Source of the DNA: DASWYT01 sp965246875
Lineage (GTDB): Bacteria > Pseudomonadota > Alphaproteobacteria > Micavibrionales > SZUA-601
NCBI GenBank assembly: GCA_965246875.1
Contig: CBDFFU010000003.1
Coordinates: 1,178,001-1,242,000, forward strand
Direction: 5' to 3'
Length of the DNA: 64,000 bases
A program made the position numbers and the translations under genes. The notes under the pieces are model-generated. The model was not told the origin of the DNA. It saw only the letters and a list, made by a program, of their open reading frames with translations, and made no database searches. Below, piece by piece: positions 45,075-54,230 of the stretch (positions within the stretch are counted from its first letter, which is position 1; every line of letters begins with the position of its first letter).

Positions 45075-45112
45075 GACTTCGCGTCTGTGTTTAAGAGAAG
45101 GATGTGATCACC

Positions 45113-45865
45113 ATGGCAGACATAAAAGCCATTGCGCTTGATGCTTTGGTGATCAACGCCCACCCCGACGATGCCGAAGTCGCCATGGGTGGCACGATCC
45201 TGAAAATGATTGCCCAAGGCGGAAAGATCGGCATGCTCGATCTGACACGAGGCGAACTGGGCACACGCGGCACCGATGAAACCCGAAAAGTCGAAGCCGA
45301 AGAAGCAGCGCGCCGGATGAAATTGACGGTGCGGGAATCGCTTGGTTTGCGTGACGGATTTATGACAGCCGATGAGCGCAGCGTCCTGGAACTGATCCGC
45401 GTCATTCGCCGGCACCGGCCACAAATCTTGTTTGGCAATCCACCGTCCGACCGCCACCCGGATCATGAACGCGCGCATCATTTGATCAAGGAAGCTTTGT
45501 TCCTGAGCGGTTTGTGCAAGATTGAAACGGCCGACGATGGTGGCCAGCCGCAACAACCGTGGCGACCACGCAAGTTTTTTTGTTACATCCAAAGCTATGG
45601 CCCAACGCCTGATTTTGTCGTCGATATCAGCCCGTTTTGGGAGCAAAAACGTCACGTGATGGCGGCCTATCACAGCCAATTCCATTTCAGCAATAAGGAC
45701 AACCCACAGGCGCAGGCAACGCCAATATCGACCGAAGAATTCTGGAATTATACAGAATCGCGGGCGCGAGCCTTGGGATACAATTATGGCGCGACTTATG
45801 CCGAAGGGTTTTTGACCGTCGACATGCAACCGCTCAAAATTGATAACCCGCTGAGTTTGATTTAA
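45113..45865 (+). CDS. PIG-L family deacetylase, BshB1-like
   Basis: 250 residues. The zinc site is intact: H17-P-D19-D20 in NAHPDDAEVAMGGT, plus the C-terminal HPDHERAHH. The stretch LTRGELGTRGT...LGLRDGF is the pattern of BshB1, which removes acetyl from N-acetylglucosaminyl-malate in bacillithiol synthesis. Most alphaproteobacteria use glutathione, so the true substrate is uncertain. ATG 45113 follows GAAGGATG; a GTG at 45104 is in frame. Confidence 0.8.
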   Translation: MADIKAIALDALVINAHPDDAEVAMGGTILKMIAQGGKIGMLDLTRGELGTRGTDETRKVEAEEAARRMKLTVRESLGLRDGFMTADERSVLELIRVIRRHRPQILFGNPPSDRHPDHERAHHLIKEALFLSGLCKIETADDGGQPQQPWRPRKFFCYIQSYGPTPDFVVDISPFWEQKRHVMAAYHSQFHFSNKDNPQAQATPISTEEFWNYTESRARALGYNYGATYAEGFLTVDMQPLKIDNPLSLI

Positions 45866-45868
45866 CTG

Positions 45869-46498
45869 ATGGTCCGGGTTTTCATCTTGGGCATCATGCT
45901 GGGATTAAGCGGGGCAGTTTTTGCCGCGCCACCCATTCCGGCGCAGGAACTTGCTTCCAAATTGCCCCCAGCCAAAGCACCTATGCGGGTTGAAGTGGTG
46001 AAAAAATCACCGCCGGGTCAAACTTTGGCCGGTGTGGTCGCCAGCGCTAAACCCCATTGTTACAGCGAAGCTCAATATCGTGCGGAGCAGGCGGTGCGGT
46101 ATCAAACGCAATTGATGGTGGCTGGCATGTTGTGCCAATCGATGAGCCCCGCCAGTTATAGTAACTATCAAGCCTTTACCCAGCGCAACGAAACCACTGT
46201 CGCGCGGGCGGAAAATGTGCTGATCGGCTGGTTTCGCGAGCATAACACGCCGCAGCCGGAGTTGAGCATCCACACGCTACGCACCAATATGGCCAACGAT
46301 ATTTCGATCAAGGCCATGCAGCAATCGTTACCGGTGTATTGCAGATTGGCTTTACCCCGTTTGAAAGAAGCGGCAGCGTTGCAACCACGCCAGTTTGAAA
46401 CCTATCTGACAAAGATTGATTTGCGTCAGACTTCGACGCGGCCAGTATGTAGCGCGGCGGTAAAGACCGTGCCGATTTCAATGAAAAACTCTCCCTGA
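45869..46498 (+). CDS. Hypothetical periplasmic protein with four cysteines
   Basis: 209 residues with a signal peptide (FILGIMLGLSGAVFA|APP). The mature region is Pro-rich then helical. It contains four cysteines (KPHCYS, GMLCQS, VYCRLA, RPVCSA) that could form two disulfides. Family not recognised. It starts 3 bases after the deacetylase stop and may be co-transcribed. Confidence 0.6.
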   Translation: MVRVFILGIMLGLSGAVFAAPPIPAQELASKLPPAKAPMRVEVVKKSPPGQTLAGVVASAKPHCYSEAQYRAEQAVRYQTQLMVAGMLCQSMSPASYSNYQAFTQRNETTVARAENVLIGWFREHNTPQPELSIHTLRTNMANDISIKAMQQSLPVYCRLALPRLKEAAALQPRQFETYLTKIDLRQTSTRPVCSAAVKTVPISMKNSP

Positions 46499-46628
46499 TT
46501 TTAGCTTTTGATTTCAATTGCCTTATTGAATCGTTCGCAATCGCAAAATACCTTATTGGCATGGCTTTAACGCTTTCATGATACATTAGACCTAGCCTTA
46601 TTTGTCTCTTGGCAGCGAAGGGTTTTAT

Positions 46629-48212
46629 ATGTCTCGTCCGGTTCATCCTGCGATTAGCGATTTTTTCCGTGATATTGGTTATGTGATGCCAGTGTCGATT
46701 GATGGTGGTGACTGGCCGGCGCGTTCGCCGATTACCGGTGAAACAATCGCTAAAATTCAGTTGCATACGGCCAAAGATGTTACAGACCTGGTGGGTCACG
46801 CGGAACATGCTTTTCATATCTGGCATCAGGTGCCAATGCCGATGCGGGGCCGGTTGATCGGTGTTTTTGGCGAAGTGTTGCGCGAACATAAAAACGCGTT
46901 GGCCGAACTGGTGACACTGGAAGCCGGGAAGGTGATATCGGAAGCGCGCGGCGAAGTGCAGGAAATGATTGACATTGCCGAGTACGCGGTTGGCCTGTCA
47001 CGGCAAATCGGCGGGCAAATTTTCCCGTCGGAATTGCCACATCATGTGCTACAGGAACGCTGGCATCCTAAAGGTGTTGTCGGCATTATTTCCGCATTTA
47101 ATTTTCCGGTGGCGGTGTGGATGTGGAATTTGGCCCTGTCGGTCGTCTGCGGTAACGCGAATATCTGGAAACCATCAGAAAAAACATTGGTCAGCAGCAT
47201 TGCCGCGCACAGTTTATGGGATAAGGCTGTCGAAAGATTTCACGGCGAAACCGAGGTGATCGTTCCTGATGGTGTGTCGCAATTGATATTGGGCGCGCGT
47301 GATGTGGGCAGTGCCTTGGTCGCCGACAAACGTGTAAGTTTGATCAGTGCCACCGGGTCATGCGCCATGGGCGAGGCGGTGCAAAAAGAAATCGCAAAAA
47401 CCCTCGGCCGCAGTGCGTTGCTGGAGTTGGGGGGCAACAATGCGGTTGTCATCACGCCATCAGCGCCCATGCCGCTGACACTGCAATCGACATTGTTTGG
47501 CGCGATGGGAACGGCGGGGCAGCGTTGCACGACGACGCGGCGGTTGTTTGTTCACCAATCCATTTACGACAAAGTCTGGCCACATTTGCAACATGCGTAT
47601 CAGGGATTGGATGTGACTAAAATCGGCGATCCGCGCATGGCTAAAACGTTGGTTGGTCCGCTGATTGACGAGAGCGCCTATACATTAATGCAAAAGGCAT
47701 TACAGCAGGCCAAAAAACAAGGTGGAAAAACAACCGGTGGTGAACGTGTGCAGATGGATAAATATCCTCAGGCGTTTTACGTGCGTCCGGCGATTGTCGC
47801 TATGCCGTCACAAACTGAAATTGTCAGGCATGAAGTGTTTGCACCAATTTTGTATGTGATGCCGTATGATACATTAAGTGAGGCAATCACGCTGAATAAC
47901 GCCGTGCCACAAGGGTTATCGGCTGCCATCTTCACACAAAATTTGCAGGAAGCCGAGACGTTTTTACGCCAAGCCGATTGCGGGATTGTCAATGTGAATA
48001 ATGGCACATCGGGTGCTGAAATTGGCGGCGCGTTTGGCGGTAACAAAGCAACGGGCGGCGGGCGCGAGTCTGGTTCCGACAGTTGGAAGCAGTATATGAC
48101 TAGATCGACAAACCGCATCAACACGGTACCCAAATCCTTAAGCCTGGCACAGGGTGTGGAATTTCTACTACCGCTTGATACGGAACGTTTGAAGCAGGAG
48201 TTTGCACCATGA
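46629..48212 (+). CDS. amaB: Aldehyde dehydrogenase ALDH7 family (aminoadipate-semialdehyde dehydrogenase)
   Basis: Likely oxidises 2-aminoadipate-6-semialdehyde to 2-aminoadipate with NAD(P). The antiquitin-type features are IISAFNFPVAVWMWN, the general base in LLELGGNNA, the nucleophile in GTAGQRCTTTRRL and the subfamily C-terminus NNGTSGAEIGGAFGG...YMTRSTN. About 527 residues. ATG 46629 has GAAGGG upstream. It overlaps the next aminotransferase by 4 bases. The substrate assignment rests on subfamily and neighbours. Confidence 0.85.
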   Translation: MSRPVHPAISDFFRDIGYVMPVSIDGGDWPARSPITGETIAKIQLHTAKDVTDLVGHAEHAFHIWHQVPMPMRGRLIGVFGEVLREHKNALAELVTLEAGKVISEARGEVQEMIDIAEYAVGLSRQIGGQIFPSELPHHVLQERWHPKGVVGIISAFNFPVAVWMWNLALSVVCGNANIWKPSEKTLVSSIAAHSLWDKAVERFHGETEVIVPDGVSQLILGARDVGSALVADKRVSLISATGSCAMGEAVQKEIAKTLGRSALLELGGNNAVVITPSAPMPLTLQSTLFGAMGTAGQRCTTTRRLFVHQSIYDKVWPHLQHAYQGLDVTKIGDPRMAKTLVGPLIDESAYTLMQKALQQAKKQGGKTTGGERVQMDKYPQAFYVRPAIVAMPSQTEIVRHEVFAPILYVMPYDTLSEAITLNNAVPQGLSAAIFTQNLQEAETFLRQADCGIVNVNNGTSGAEIGGAFGGNKATGGGRESGSDSWKQYMTRSTNRINTVPKSLSLAQGVEFLLPLDTERLKQEFAP

Positions 48213-49558
48213 CAATATTCACGACACCTGAGATTAAAACGCCACTGCCAGGGCCAAAAGCAGCGGAAATTATTGCGCGTGATAAAGCTGTTATGACGAC
48301 ATCGGCGTCACGCGATTATCCGTTTGTCATTAGTCATGGTGAAGGCGCATTTTTATTTGATGTCGATGGCAACCGATTTTTAGATATGACAGCGGGCATT
48401 GCCGTGTCAGCAACCGGTTATGCCCACCCCGAAATCTCGCGTGTCATCAAAGAACAGACGGACAAGTATCTGCATATGTGCAGCCATGTGTTTTATAACC
48501 CGATTCAAGTTGACTATGCTGAAGCCTTAACGCCACTGGTACCAATTAAGGGGAATGGCAAGAACCGCTTGTTTTTTGCCAATTCTGGTGCCGAGGCGTG
48601 GGATGGTGCATTAAAACTGGCACGTTATAAAACCGGCCGGCAGAACATTATTTGTTTTTATGGGGCGTTCCACGGGCGCACGTTTGGCGGGATCACAGCG
48701 AATGCGAGCAAGGTTTTGCAACGCCGCGGATTTGGCCCGTTGTTGCCCGGTCTTCACCATGCCTTTTATCCCAACGACTATGTCGTGCCGTTCGATAAGG
48801 AAACACCACACACAGTTGACGGCTGTTTGAAATATATTCGCGAACATCTGTTTTATAAAATGGTGGCACCGGATGAAGTGGCAGCAATTGCGTTGGAACC
48901 TATCCAGGGCGAGGGCGGTTACATCGTACCATCAAAAGAATTTTTGCAAGGCATTCGTCAAATTTGTGACGAGTTCGGCATTTTGATGATTGCCGATGAA
49001 GTGCAATCGGGCATGGGGCGTACCGGAAAATTATTTGCTGTCGAACATTTCGACGTAAAACCGGATATTATAACAATGGCAAAAGGGATTGCGTCTGGCT
49101 TACCGTTGGCAGCGTTTGTGGCGAATGAAGAGGTGATGAATTGGCCGCAAGGCGCGCATGGTACGACGTTTGGCGGTAACCCAGTTGCACTCGCCGCCGC
49201 GTTGAAAACGCTGGAATTATTGCAAGGTGGCCTAACGGATAATGCAGCACAGGTGGGCGATGTCATGATGACGCATCTGAAACCATTACTTGACAGTTCG
49301 GCTATTATCGGTGATGTACGCGGTTTGGGCCTGATGATTGGTGTTGAATTTGTCAAACACAAAAATTTGGGTGTCGCGGCAAACAGCGCAGCACGCGATA
49401 AAGTCATTCAGGAATGTTTCAAGCGTGGCGTTTTGATGTTGAGCTGTGGCAGCAATGCAATCCGGTTTTGCCCGCCATTAGTAGTGACGCAAGAACAAGC
49501 CATCAGCGCTGTCAGTATTTTCAAGGATGCTGTTAAAACGGTTGAAGGGGACATGTGA
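48209..49558 (+). CDS. Class III PLP aminotransferase
   Basis: 449 residues. The fold-type I class III signature is visible: ANSGAEAWDGALKLAR, IALEPIQGEGGY, IADEVQSGMGRTG and the PLP lysine in ITMAKGIASGLPL. Close to 4-aminobutyrate/5-aminovalerate/lysine-type omega-transaminases. In this operon it could convert lysine to aminoadipate semialdehyde or aminoadipate to 2-oxoadipate. It overlaps the flanking genes at both ends, so one operon is likely. Confidence 0.87.
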   Translation: MTIFTTPEIKTPLPGPKAAEIIARDKAVMTTSASRDYPFVISHGEGAFLFDVDGNRFLDMTAGIAVSATGYAHPEISRVIKEQTDKYLHMCSHVFYNPIQVDYAEALTPLVPIKGNGKNRLFFANSGAEAWDGALKLARYKTGRQNIICFYGAFHGRTFGGITANASKVLQRRGFGPLLPGLHHAFYPNDYVVPFDKETPHTVDGCLKYIREHLFYKMVAPDEVAAIALEPIQGEGGYIVPSKEFLQGIRQICDEFGILMIADEVQSGMGRTGKLFAVEHFDVKPDIITMAKGIASGLPLAAFVANEEVMNWPQGAHGTTFGGNPVALAAALKTLELLQGGLTDNAAQVGDVMMTHLKPLLDSSAIIGDVRGLGLMIGVEFVKHKNLGVAANSAARDKVIQECFKRGVLMLSCGSNAIRFCPPLVVTQEQAISAVSIFKDAVKTVEGDM

Positions 49559-50556
49559 TGTCAGACACCATGCTCAAAGCCAGCGATGTCGGTGCTGCGA
49601 TTTATTACAAATTGCGCGCCGATTATTTGCAGAAAATTCCGTATGGCAATGAGTATGCGGTGCAGGTCGATGGCGACAATGTAATGGGCACGAAAGGTTT
49701 GCGGGAAGATCACATTGCGTTTCGCGCGTTTAAATGTCCAACCGGAACCATTCCCCAAGGCATTGCCTCAATCGAGCGTATTTTTGGGCCGCTGGGTTGG
49801 TCGCGGGGCGTCGACGAACGTGGAGTGGAATATGCGTATGATTTTCCCAACATGCACCTCAAGGCCATTCATCTGGAATATCCGGCTGATCGTCCGGATT
49901 TGCCCAAAATGTTCATTTCGGAATTGCTGGTGGATGAGCTGGAACCGGCAGATGCGGTGAAGATCAAACGTGATCTATTCGATACAGTGGACCCGCTAAC
50001 TGACGATGATAAAAACTGGCTGCAGCGATTGAAAAACGGTGAGACGATGGTGGAAACTCTCGCAGACGGATTGATTGATCGTGCGTACAAAGCATTGGCA
50101 CGGCCTTGGCAGCCGCCGCATCGGGCTACTGTGTTGCAAACCAACGAACGGTCGCAATATGCGGCCTGGACATTGTTAAACGGCACCATGAATCATATCG
50201 CGTATCTGACGGCAAATATTGATGTGACAGCACAGGGCCATAAAGATGCGGGACGTGAATTGTTGCCGACCATTCAAGGCAGCAAAGAAAAAGGCTTGTT
50301 GCAAACCTCTGTGCGTTCACCGATGTTCGAATTTGCCGTGACCGAAGATGATGACGGGTCAGTGGTTGAAGCGGGTGTGTTTGATTTTGCCGTGCGTGAA
50401 GAGGATGGACGGTTGGGCAGCATCCGCTGGACCGGGCCGTTCGCTGAAATTATCGAACGACCTCTGGGCATGGATGGCAAACGGTTTGAAGCATTTCTGG
50501 CCGACAATGCCGCGCATATTTTTGCGGCGACACGGAATAAAGAAGTAAAAAAATGA
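49558..50556 (+). CDS. DUF1338 protein, candidate 2-oxoadipate dioxygenase/decarboxylase
   Basis: 332 residues of the DUF1338/HglS family. HglS of Pseudomonas putida turns 2-oxoadipate into 2-hydroxyglutarate at an iron site. H52 and R56 in REDHIAFRAF fit the metal histidine and substrate arginine spacing, a second His is in MNHIAYLT, and the Glu in SVVEAGVFDF fits the third ligand. It is shorter than the ~460-residue P. putida enzyme. ATG 49558 shares a base with the aminotransferase stop; GTG 49555 is possible. Confidence 0.75.
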   Translation: MSDTMLKASDVGAAIYYKLRADYLQKIPYGNEYAVQVDGDNVMGTKGLREDHIAFRAFKCPTGTIPQGIASIERIFGPLGWSRGVDERGVEYAYDFPNMHLKAIHLEYPADRPDLPKMFISELLVDELEPADAVKIKRDLFDTVDPLTDDDKNWLQRLKNGETMVETLADGLIDRAYKALARPWQPPHRATVLQTNERSQYAAWTLLNGTMNHIAYLTANIDVTAQGHKDAGRELLPTIQGSKEKGLLQTSVRSPMFEFAVTEDDDGSVVEAGVFDFAVREEDGRLGSIRWTGPFAEIIERPLGMDGKRFEAFLADNAAHIFAATRNKEVKK

Positions 50557-50921
50557 CCGTTCCATTGAAACTTCGTTCATATCAGATAGCGATTATAACC
50601 GGATTAATAATATCTGCATTATGTATCGATGTGTTTTATAGCTGGATAATATTTTATCAGGTCCAGTCTCAAGGCTATCATCTGCCGCAACTCTTTCATA
50701 ACGGCGAAATTTATGCGCCACAAGATTTGATGATTCCGGTCATTTTGATGGTGAGTGGTGGATTGCTTGCACTCGTCATGCAAATTTCAAGTGTAGCTTA
50801 TTTAGTCAAGATATCGTCTTATAACAATTCCAGAAAAATTTGTCTGGCCTTAATCATATTTGCTGTTGGCGACTTGGTAACATTGGCTTTAATAGCGATT
50901 TTTTGTCCAGTTTATTATTAG
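50553..50921 (+). CDS. Hypothetical three-helix membrane protein
   Basis: 122 residues with likely membrane helices about 14-35, 60-78 and 98-120. Family not recognised. It overlaps the DUF1338 gene by 4 bases, so it is expressed with the lysine-type catabolic operon, but its DNA is more AT-rich. A transport or anchoring role cannot be read. Confidence 0.55.
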   Translation: MTVPLKLRSYQIAIITGLIISALCIDVFYSWIIFYQVQSQGYHLPQLFHNGEIYAPQDLMIPVILMVSGGLLALVMQISSVAYLVKISSYNNSRKICLALIIFAVGDLVTLALIAIFCPVYY

Positions 50922-50926
50922 GCTTA

Positions 50927-51334
50927 TCAACTTTTCTTTTTTCCAATCAGATACATTTTATGATCCAGCAGATCATAGCCATATTTATCAGCGATTTTGT
51001 GTTTGAGGGCTTCAAGCTCTGGGTCACGGAATTCGATGACGTCACCTGTGTCGGCGTCAATCAAATGGTGGTGATGATCATTCTGCACTTCAAACCGCGC
51101 ACGGCCGGTGCCGAAATCATGTTGCTGGATAATTTCCAGGTCAGCCAGCAATGACAACGTGCGGTAAACCGTGGCAATGCCGATGGTGGGGTCCAGCTCT
51201 TTAACCGCAACACAGACCTGATCAGCATCGGGATGATTGCGGGATTGACCGACCGCTTGGAGAACCGTCCAGCGCTGGTCAGTCATTTTAATGCCTTTGG
51301 CAGCAAACAGATTTTCAAAAATTTTCCGGTTCAT
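50927..51334 (-). CDS. fur: Ferric uptake regulator Fur
   Basis: 135 residues. The winged-helix part has GIKMTDQRWTVLQAV and ATVYRTLSLLADLEII; the dimer domain has the metal-binding HHHHLIDADTGDVIEF. There is no CxxC zinc pair, as in alphaproteobacterial Fur/Mur. It represses iron-uptake genes, or senses manganese in some relatives. A strong Fur box is present at 23217 in this window. It is divergent from hfq. Confidence 0.92.
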   Translation of the reverse strand: MNRKIFENLFAAKGIKMTDQRWTVLQAVGQSRNHPDADQVCVAVKELDPTIGIATVYRTLSLLADLEIIQQHDFGTGRARFEVQNDHHHHLIDADTGDVIEFRDPELEALKHKIADKYGYDLLDHKMYLIGKKKS

Positions 51335-51490
51335 ATCCGGACTATGCCAGATAAAACCTGCAGCGACAATTTAAAATAGACATAACCGTTTTATTTATGG
51401 ATATTTTATTAGCAGACCTTTGTTTAAGGGCGATAATTTATTAACGCATGGCTTAAGATTAACCATCGTTAAAAATTTAGAAGGTTGTCT

Positions 51491-51790
51491 ATGTCTGACA
51501 AATCCCAAAACGTGCAAGACGTATTTCTGAATACGATCCGCAAAAACCGTAATCCTGTCACCGTGTTCCTGGTTAATGGTGTCAAACTGCAGGGCGTGGT
51601 CACATGGTTTGATAATTTCTCTTTACTATTACGCCGCGACGATTCGTCGCAATTAATCTATAAACATGCCGTCTCTACGATTATGCCGGCACAACCAGTC
51701 CAGCTGTTTAAACAAGAGGCTGACCATTCTGATCACGAATCTGAACTTGATACAGCTGCTAATCAAAGTGCCAAAGATTTGGCCGCATAG
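51491..51790 (+). CDS. hfq: RNA chaperone Hfq
   Basis: Sm-like hexameric protein that pairs small RNAs with mRNAs. The core has VFLVNGVKLQGVVTWFDNF and YKHAVSTIMP, the Sm2 motif. 99 residues with an acidic C-terminal tail. ATG 51491 follows AGAAGG. The next gene is hflX, the common order. Confidence 0.96.
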   Translation: MSDKSQNVQDVFLNTIRKNRNPVTVFLVNGVKLQGVVTWFDNFSLLLRRDDSSQLIYKHAVSTIMPAQPVQLFKQEADHSDHESELDTAANQSAKDLAA

Positions 51791-51836
51791 ACTATGCTGC
51801 TCTTTTCGTGCTCTGTAAAATTTGCTAAATAATCCT

Positions 51837-53117
51837 ATGGAAAAATTTGCCGTTTTACAGCCGTCGTTTGCCAATCATCACATAGCCAGCACAATTAGTC
51901 ACACGTCCAGACGGCCGGTTGAGGCGGAATTGCAGGAAGCGCTCGGTCTGGCTGGTGCGATTGACCTTGATATTGCCATTGCCGAAATTATCCCGGTTCG
52001 TCAGATCAACTCGGCGACCCTGTTTGGCAAAGGAACTGTTGAGCGCCTGAAAGGGGAGCTAAGTGATCTGGGCGTTACCGTCGTTTTTCTCAACACATCA
52101 TTGACGCCGATCCAGCAGCGCAATCTGGAAGTGGCTTTGATGATGAAAGTCATTGATCGTCAGGGCTTGATCCTCGATATTTTCAGTGCCCGCGCGCAAA
52201 CGCGTGAGGGGAAACTGCAGGTTGAACTGGCGGCGTTAAGCTATCAGCGGTCGCGCTTGGTCAAGGCGTGGAGTCACCTGGAACGGCAGCGTGGCGGTAT
52301 GGGCAAGACGGGTGGTCCAGGGGAAACGCAAAAAGAACTTGATCGCCGAATTATCGACGACAAAATTCGCGCCATTAAAAAAGATTTGGAAAAAGTAGTA
52401 CGCAATCGGAACGTGCAACGCGCTGCGCGAGACAAAGTGCCGTTTCCGGTCGTAGCGTTAGTGGGCTATACCAATGCCGGAAAATCGACCTTATTCAACA
52501 TATTGACGAATGAAACCGTCTTTGCCAAAGATCTGTTGTTTGCCACGCTTGATACAACATTGCGCGCCATAAATTTGCCGTCGAACCAACCTGTGATTTT
52601 GTCCGATACGGTTGGGTTTATCAGCAATTTGCCGACCGATCTGGTCGCAGCTTTCCGCGCGACGCTGGAAGAAACCGTGCATGCCGATATCATTCTGCAT
52701 GTGCGGGATATTGCCTCGGAATTTTCAGATGCCGAACGTGCGGATGTCTTGGAAACATTGGATCTGTTGGATATCGATCCAAACACGCCGATTTTAGAGG
52801 TGTGGAACAAAATTGATCTGTTACCCGATGACCAACGGACAATTCTAAACAACCAGGTTGAAAAAGGCGAAACGGCCAGTCTGGTGTCGGCTGTGACTGG
52901 TGAGGGATTGCCTGGTTTGCTGCAGCGGATTGATAAATTATTGACGCATGACTTTATAACGACTGATCTGATCTTGCCGGTCAGTGATGGTGAAGGGTTG
53001 GCTTGGCTATACCGCAGCGGGCAAGTGTTGACCCGTCAAGATAATGATGATGCCATACATATTCAGGTGCGTTTGCCGCAGGCGAAATTTAAGGCTTATC
53101 AGGAAAAGTACGCTTGA
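51837..53117 (+). CDS. hflX: Ribosome-splitting GTPase HflX
   Basis: 426 residues. The HflX N-terminal domain (LFGKGTVERLKGEL) is followed by the glycine-rich linker RGGMGKTGGPGETQKELDRR. The G domain has GYTNAGKST, DTVGF and NKID. HflX rescues stalled ribosomes under heat stress. It starts 46 bases after hfq. Confidence 0.95.
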   Translation: MEKFAVLQPSFANHHIASTISHTSRRPVEAELQEALGLAGAIDLDIAIAEIIPVRQINSATLFGKGTVERLKGELSDLGVTVVFLNTSLTPIQQRNLEVALMMKVIDRQGLILDIFSARAQTREGKLQVELAALSYQRSRLVKAWSHLERQRGGMGKTGGPGETQKELDRRIIDDKIRAIKKDLEKVVRNRNVQRAARDKVPFPVVALVGYTNAGKSTLFNILTNETVFAKDLLFATLDTTLRAINLPSNQPVILSDTVGFISNLPTDLVAAFRATLEETVHADIILHVRDIASEFSDAERADVLETLDLLDIDPNTPILEVWNKIDLLPDDQRTILNNQVEKGETASLVSAVTGEGLPGLLQRIDKLLTHDFITTDLILPVSDGEGLAWLYRSGQVLTRQDNDDAIHIQVRLPQAKFKAYQEKYA

Positions 53118-53197
53118 TAAATTTCTTAATGAGAGTTTAAGAGTACGGAGAGACTGGCACATAGTTTGCATTAAACAATGCGGAGTAATATAAGCCT

Positions 53198-54193
53198 ATG
53201 TCGATCAACCCTGCCGCCATCATGAATGCTATGCCGACCAAATGGGCGTCGGCCAGTCCTGAGGTCGTGAAAGCCATTAAACAGGCCAGTTCCGCGACGG
53301 GTGTGAGTTTTGATTATTTGATGGATAAAGCCAAGACCGAGAGCGCGTTTAATCCTGATATTAAGGCCAAAACCAGTTCGGCCACCGGATTGTTTCAATT
53401 TATCGACAGCACGTGGCTAGCGACGATCAAAGAACATGGCGCGAAATACGGTCTGGATGATCTGGTCAGCAAAATTGACAGCGATCCAGCCGCGAAACAG
53501 CAAGCCCTTGATTTGCGCAAGGATCCAGCAGTGGCTGCAGTGATGACGGCTGAGGCGACAAAGGATAACAAATATTACCTGGAAACCAGTGTTGGTGGTG
53601 ATATTGGCAAGAATGAATTATACCTGGCACATTTTTTGGGTTTGGGAGGTGCTACAAAATTTTTGCAGGCGAAACAACAAAATCCGGACGCTGCTGCAGC
53701 CGACTTATTCCCGTCAGCATCAGCTGCCAACAAAAACGTGTTTTTCGATGCCAGTGGCAAGAAAAAAAGTTTGAGCGATGTATATGATTTCTTCGCGAAG
53801 AAAATGGACACGGGTGCAGCCAATGTCGTGGCCGATGCGACGTCCGCCAGCGGCCATGCACAATCTCTGGCATTCAATCAAAGCAAAGCGCATACGCTGC
53901 AATCTATTCACCGCTTGCAACCGTTGAACCCCATGATGATGGCGCGTCTCAGCGGGATCACGCCGATGGCAATTGCCGGCAGCAGAGATTTATCATCCAT
54001 TGCGCCAAGCTCGGCACTCAGTGCTGAGCGAAACTTTATTGATATCGCTATGGGAAAATCTGGCAATGCTGATAAAAGTACCTTGGGTGAGGGATCTTTG
54101 ATCGCCCCTTTTACGGCCATGATTTTGGCGAAACTGGCCACCGTGCGTGATGCACAAGATGGCCAACAGGACAAACACAATAGCTTGTCTTAA
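53198..54193 (+). CDS. Lytic transglycosylase-like (SLT domain) protein
   Basis: 331 residues. An SLT-type muramidase domain occupies roughly residues 20-165: catalytic E48 in KTESAFNP, followed by SSATGLFQFIDSTWL. The rest is Ala/Ser-rich and lacks a recognised domain. No clear signal peptide is seen, as in some flagellar or secretion-associated transglycosylases, so export may use another route. It stands between hflX and a P-loop gene. Confidence 0.82.
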   Translation: MSINPAAIMNAMPTKWASASPEVVKAIKQASSATGVSFDYLMDKAKTESAFNPDIKAKTSSATGLFQFIDSTWLATIKEHGAKYGLDDLVSKIDSDPAAKQQALDLRKDPAVAAVMTAEATKDNKYYLETSVGGDIGKNELYLAHFLGLGGATKFLQAKQQNPDAAAADLFPSASAANKNVFFDASGKKKSLSDVYDFFAKKMDTGAANVVADATSASGHAQSLAFNQSKAHTLQSIHRLQPLNPMMMARLSGITPMAIAGSRDLSSIAPSSALSAERNFIDIAMGKSGNADKSTLGEGSLIAPFTAMILAKLATVRDAQDGQQDKHNSLS

Positions 54194-54230
54194 CTGATTG
54201 ATCTGTGGTTAAGAAATGATATAATGTCTA

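Noticed and set aside
51425..51450. GATAATTTATTAAC resembling a Fur box between fur and hfq
   Set aside because: Only the left half matches the consensus; the right arm has several mismatches, so autoregulation is not supported.
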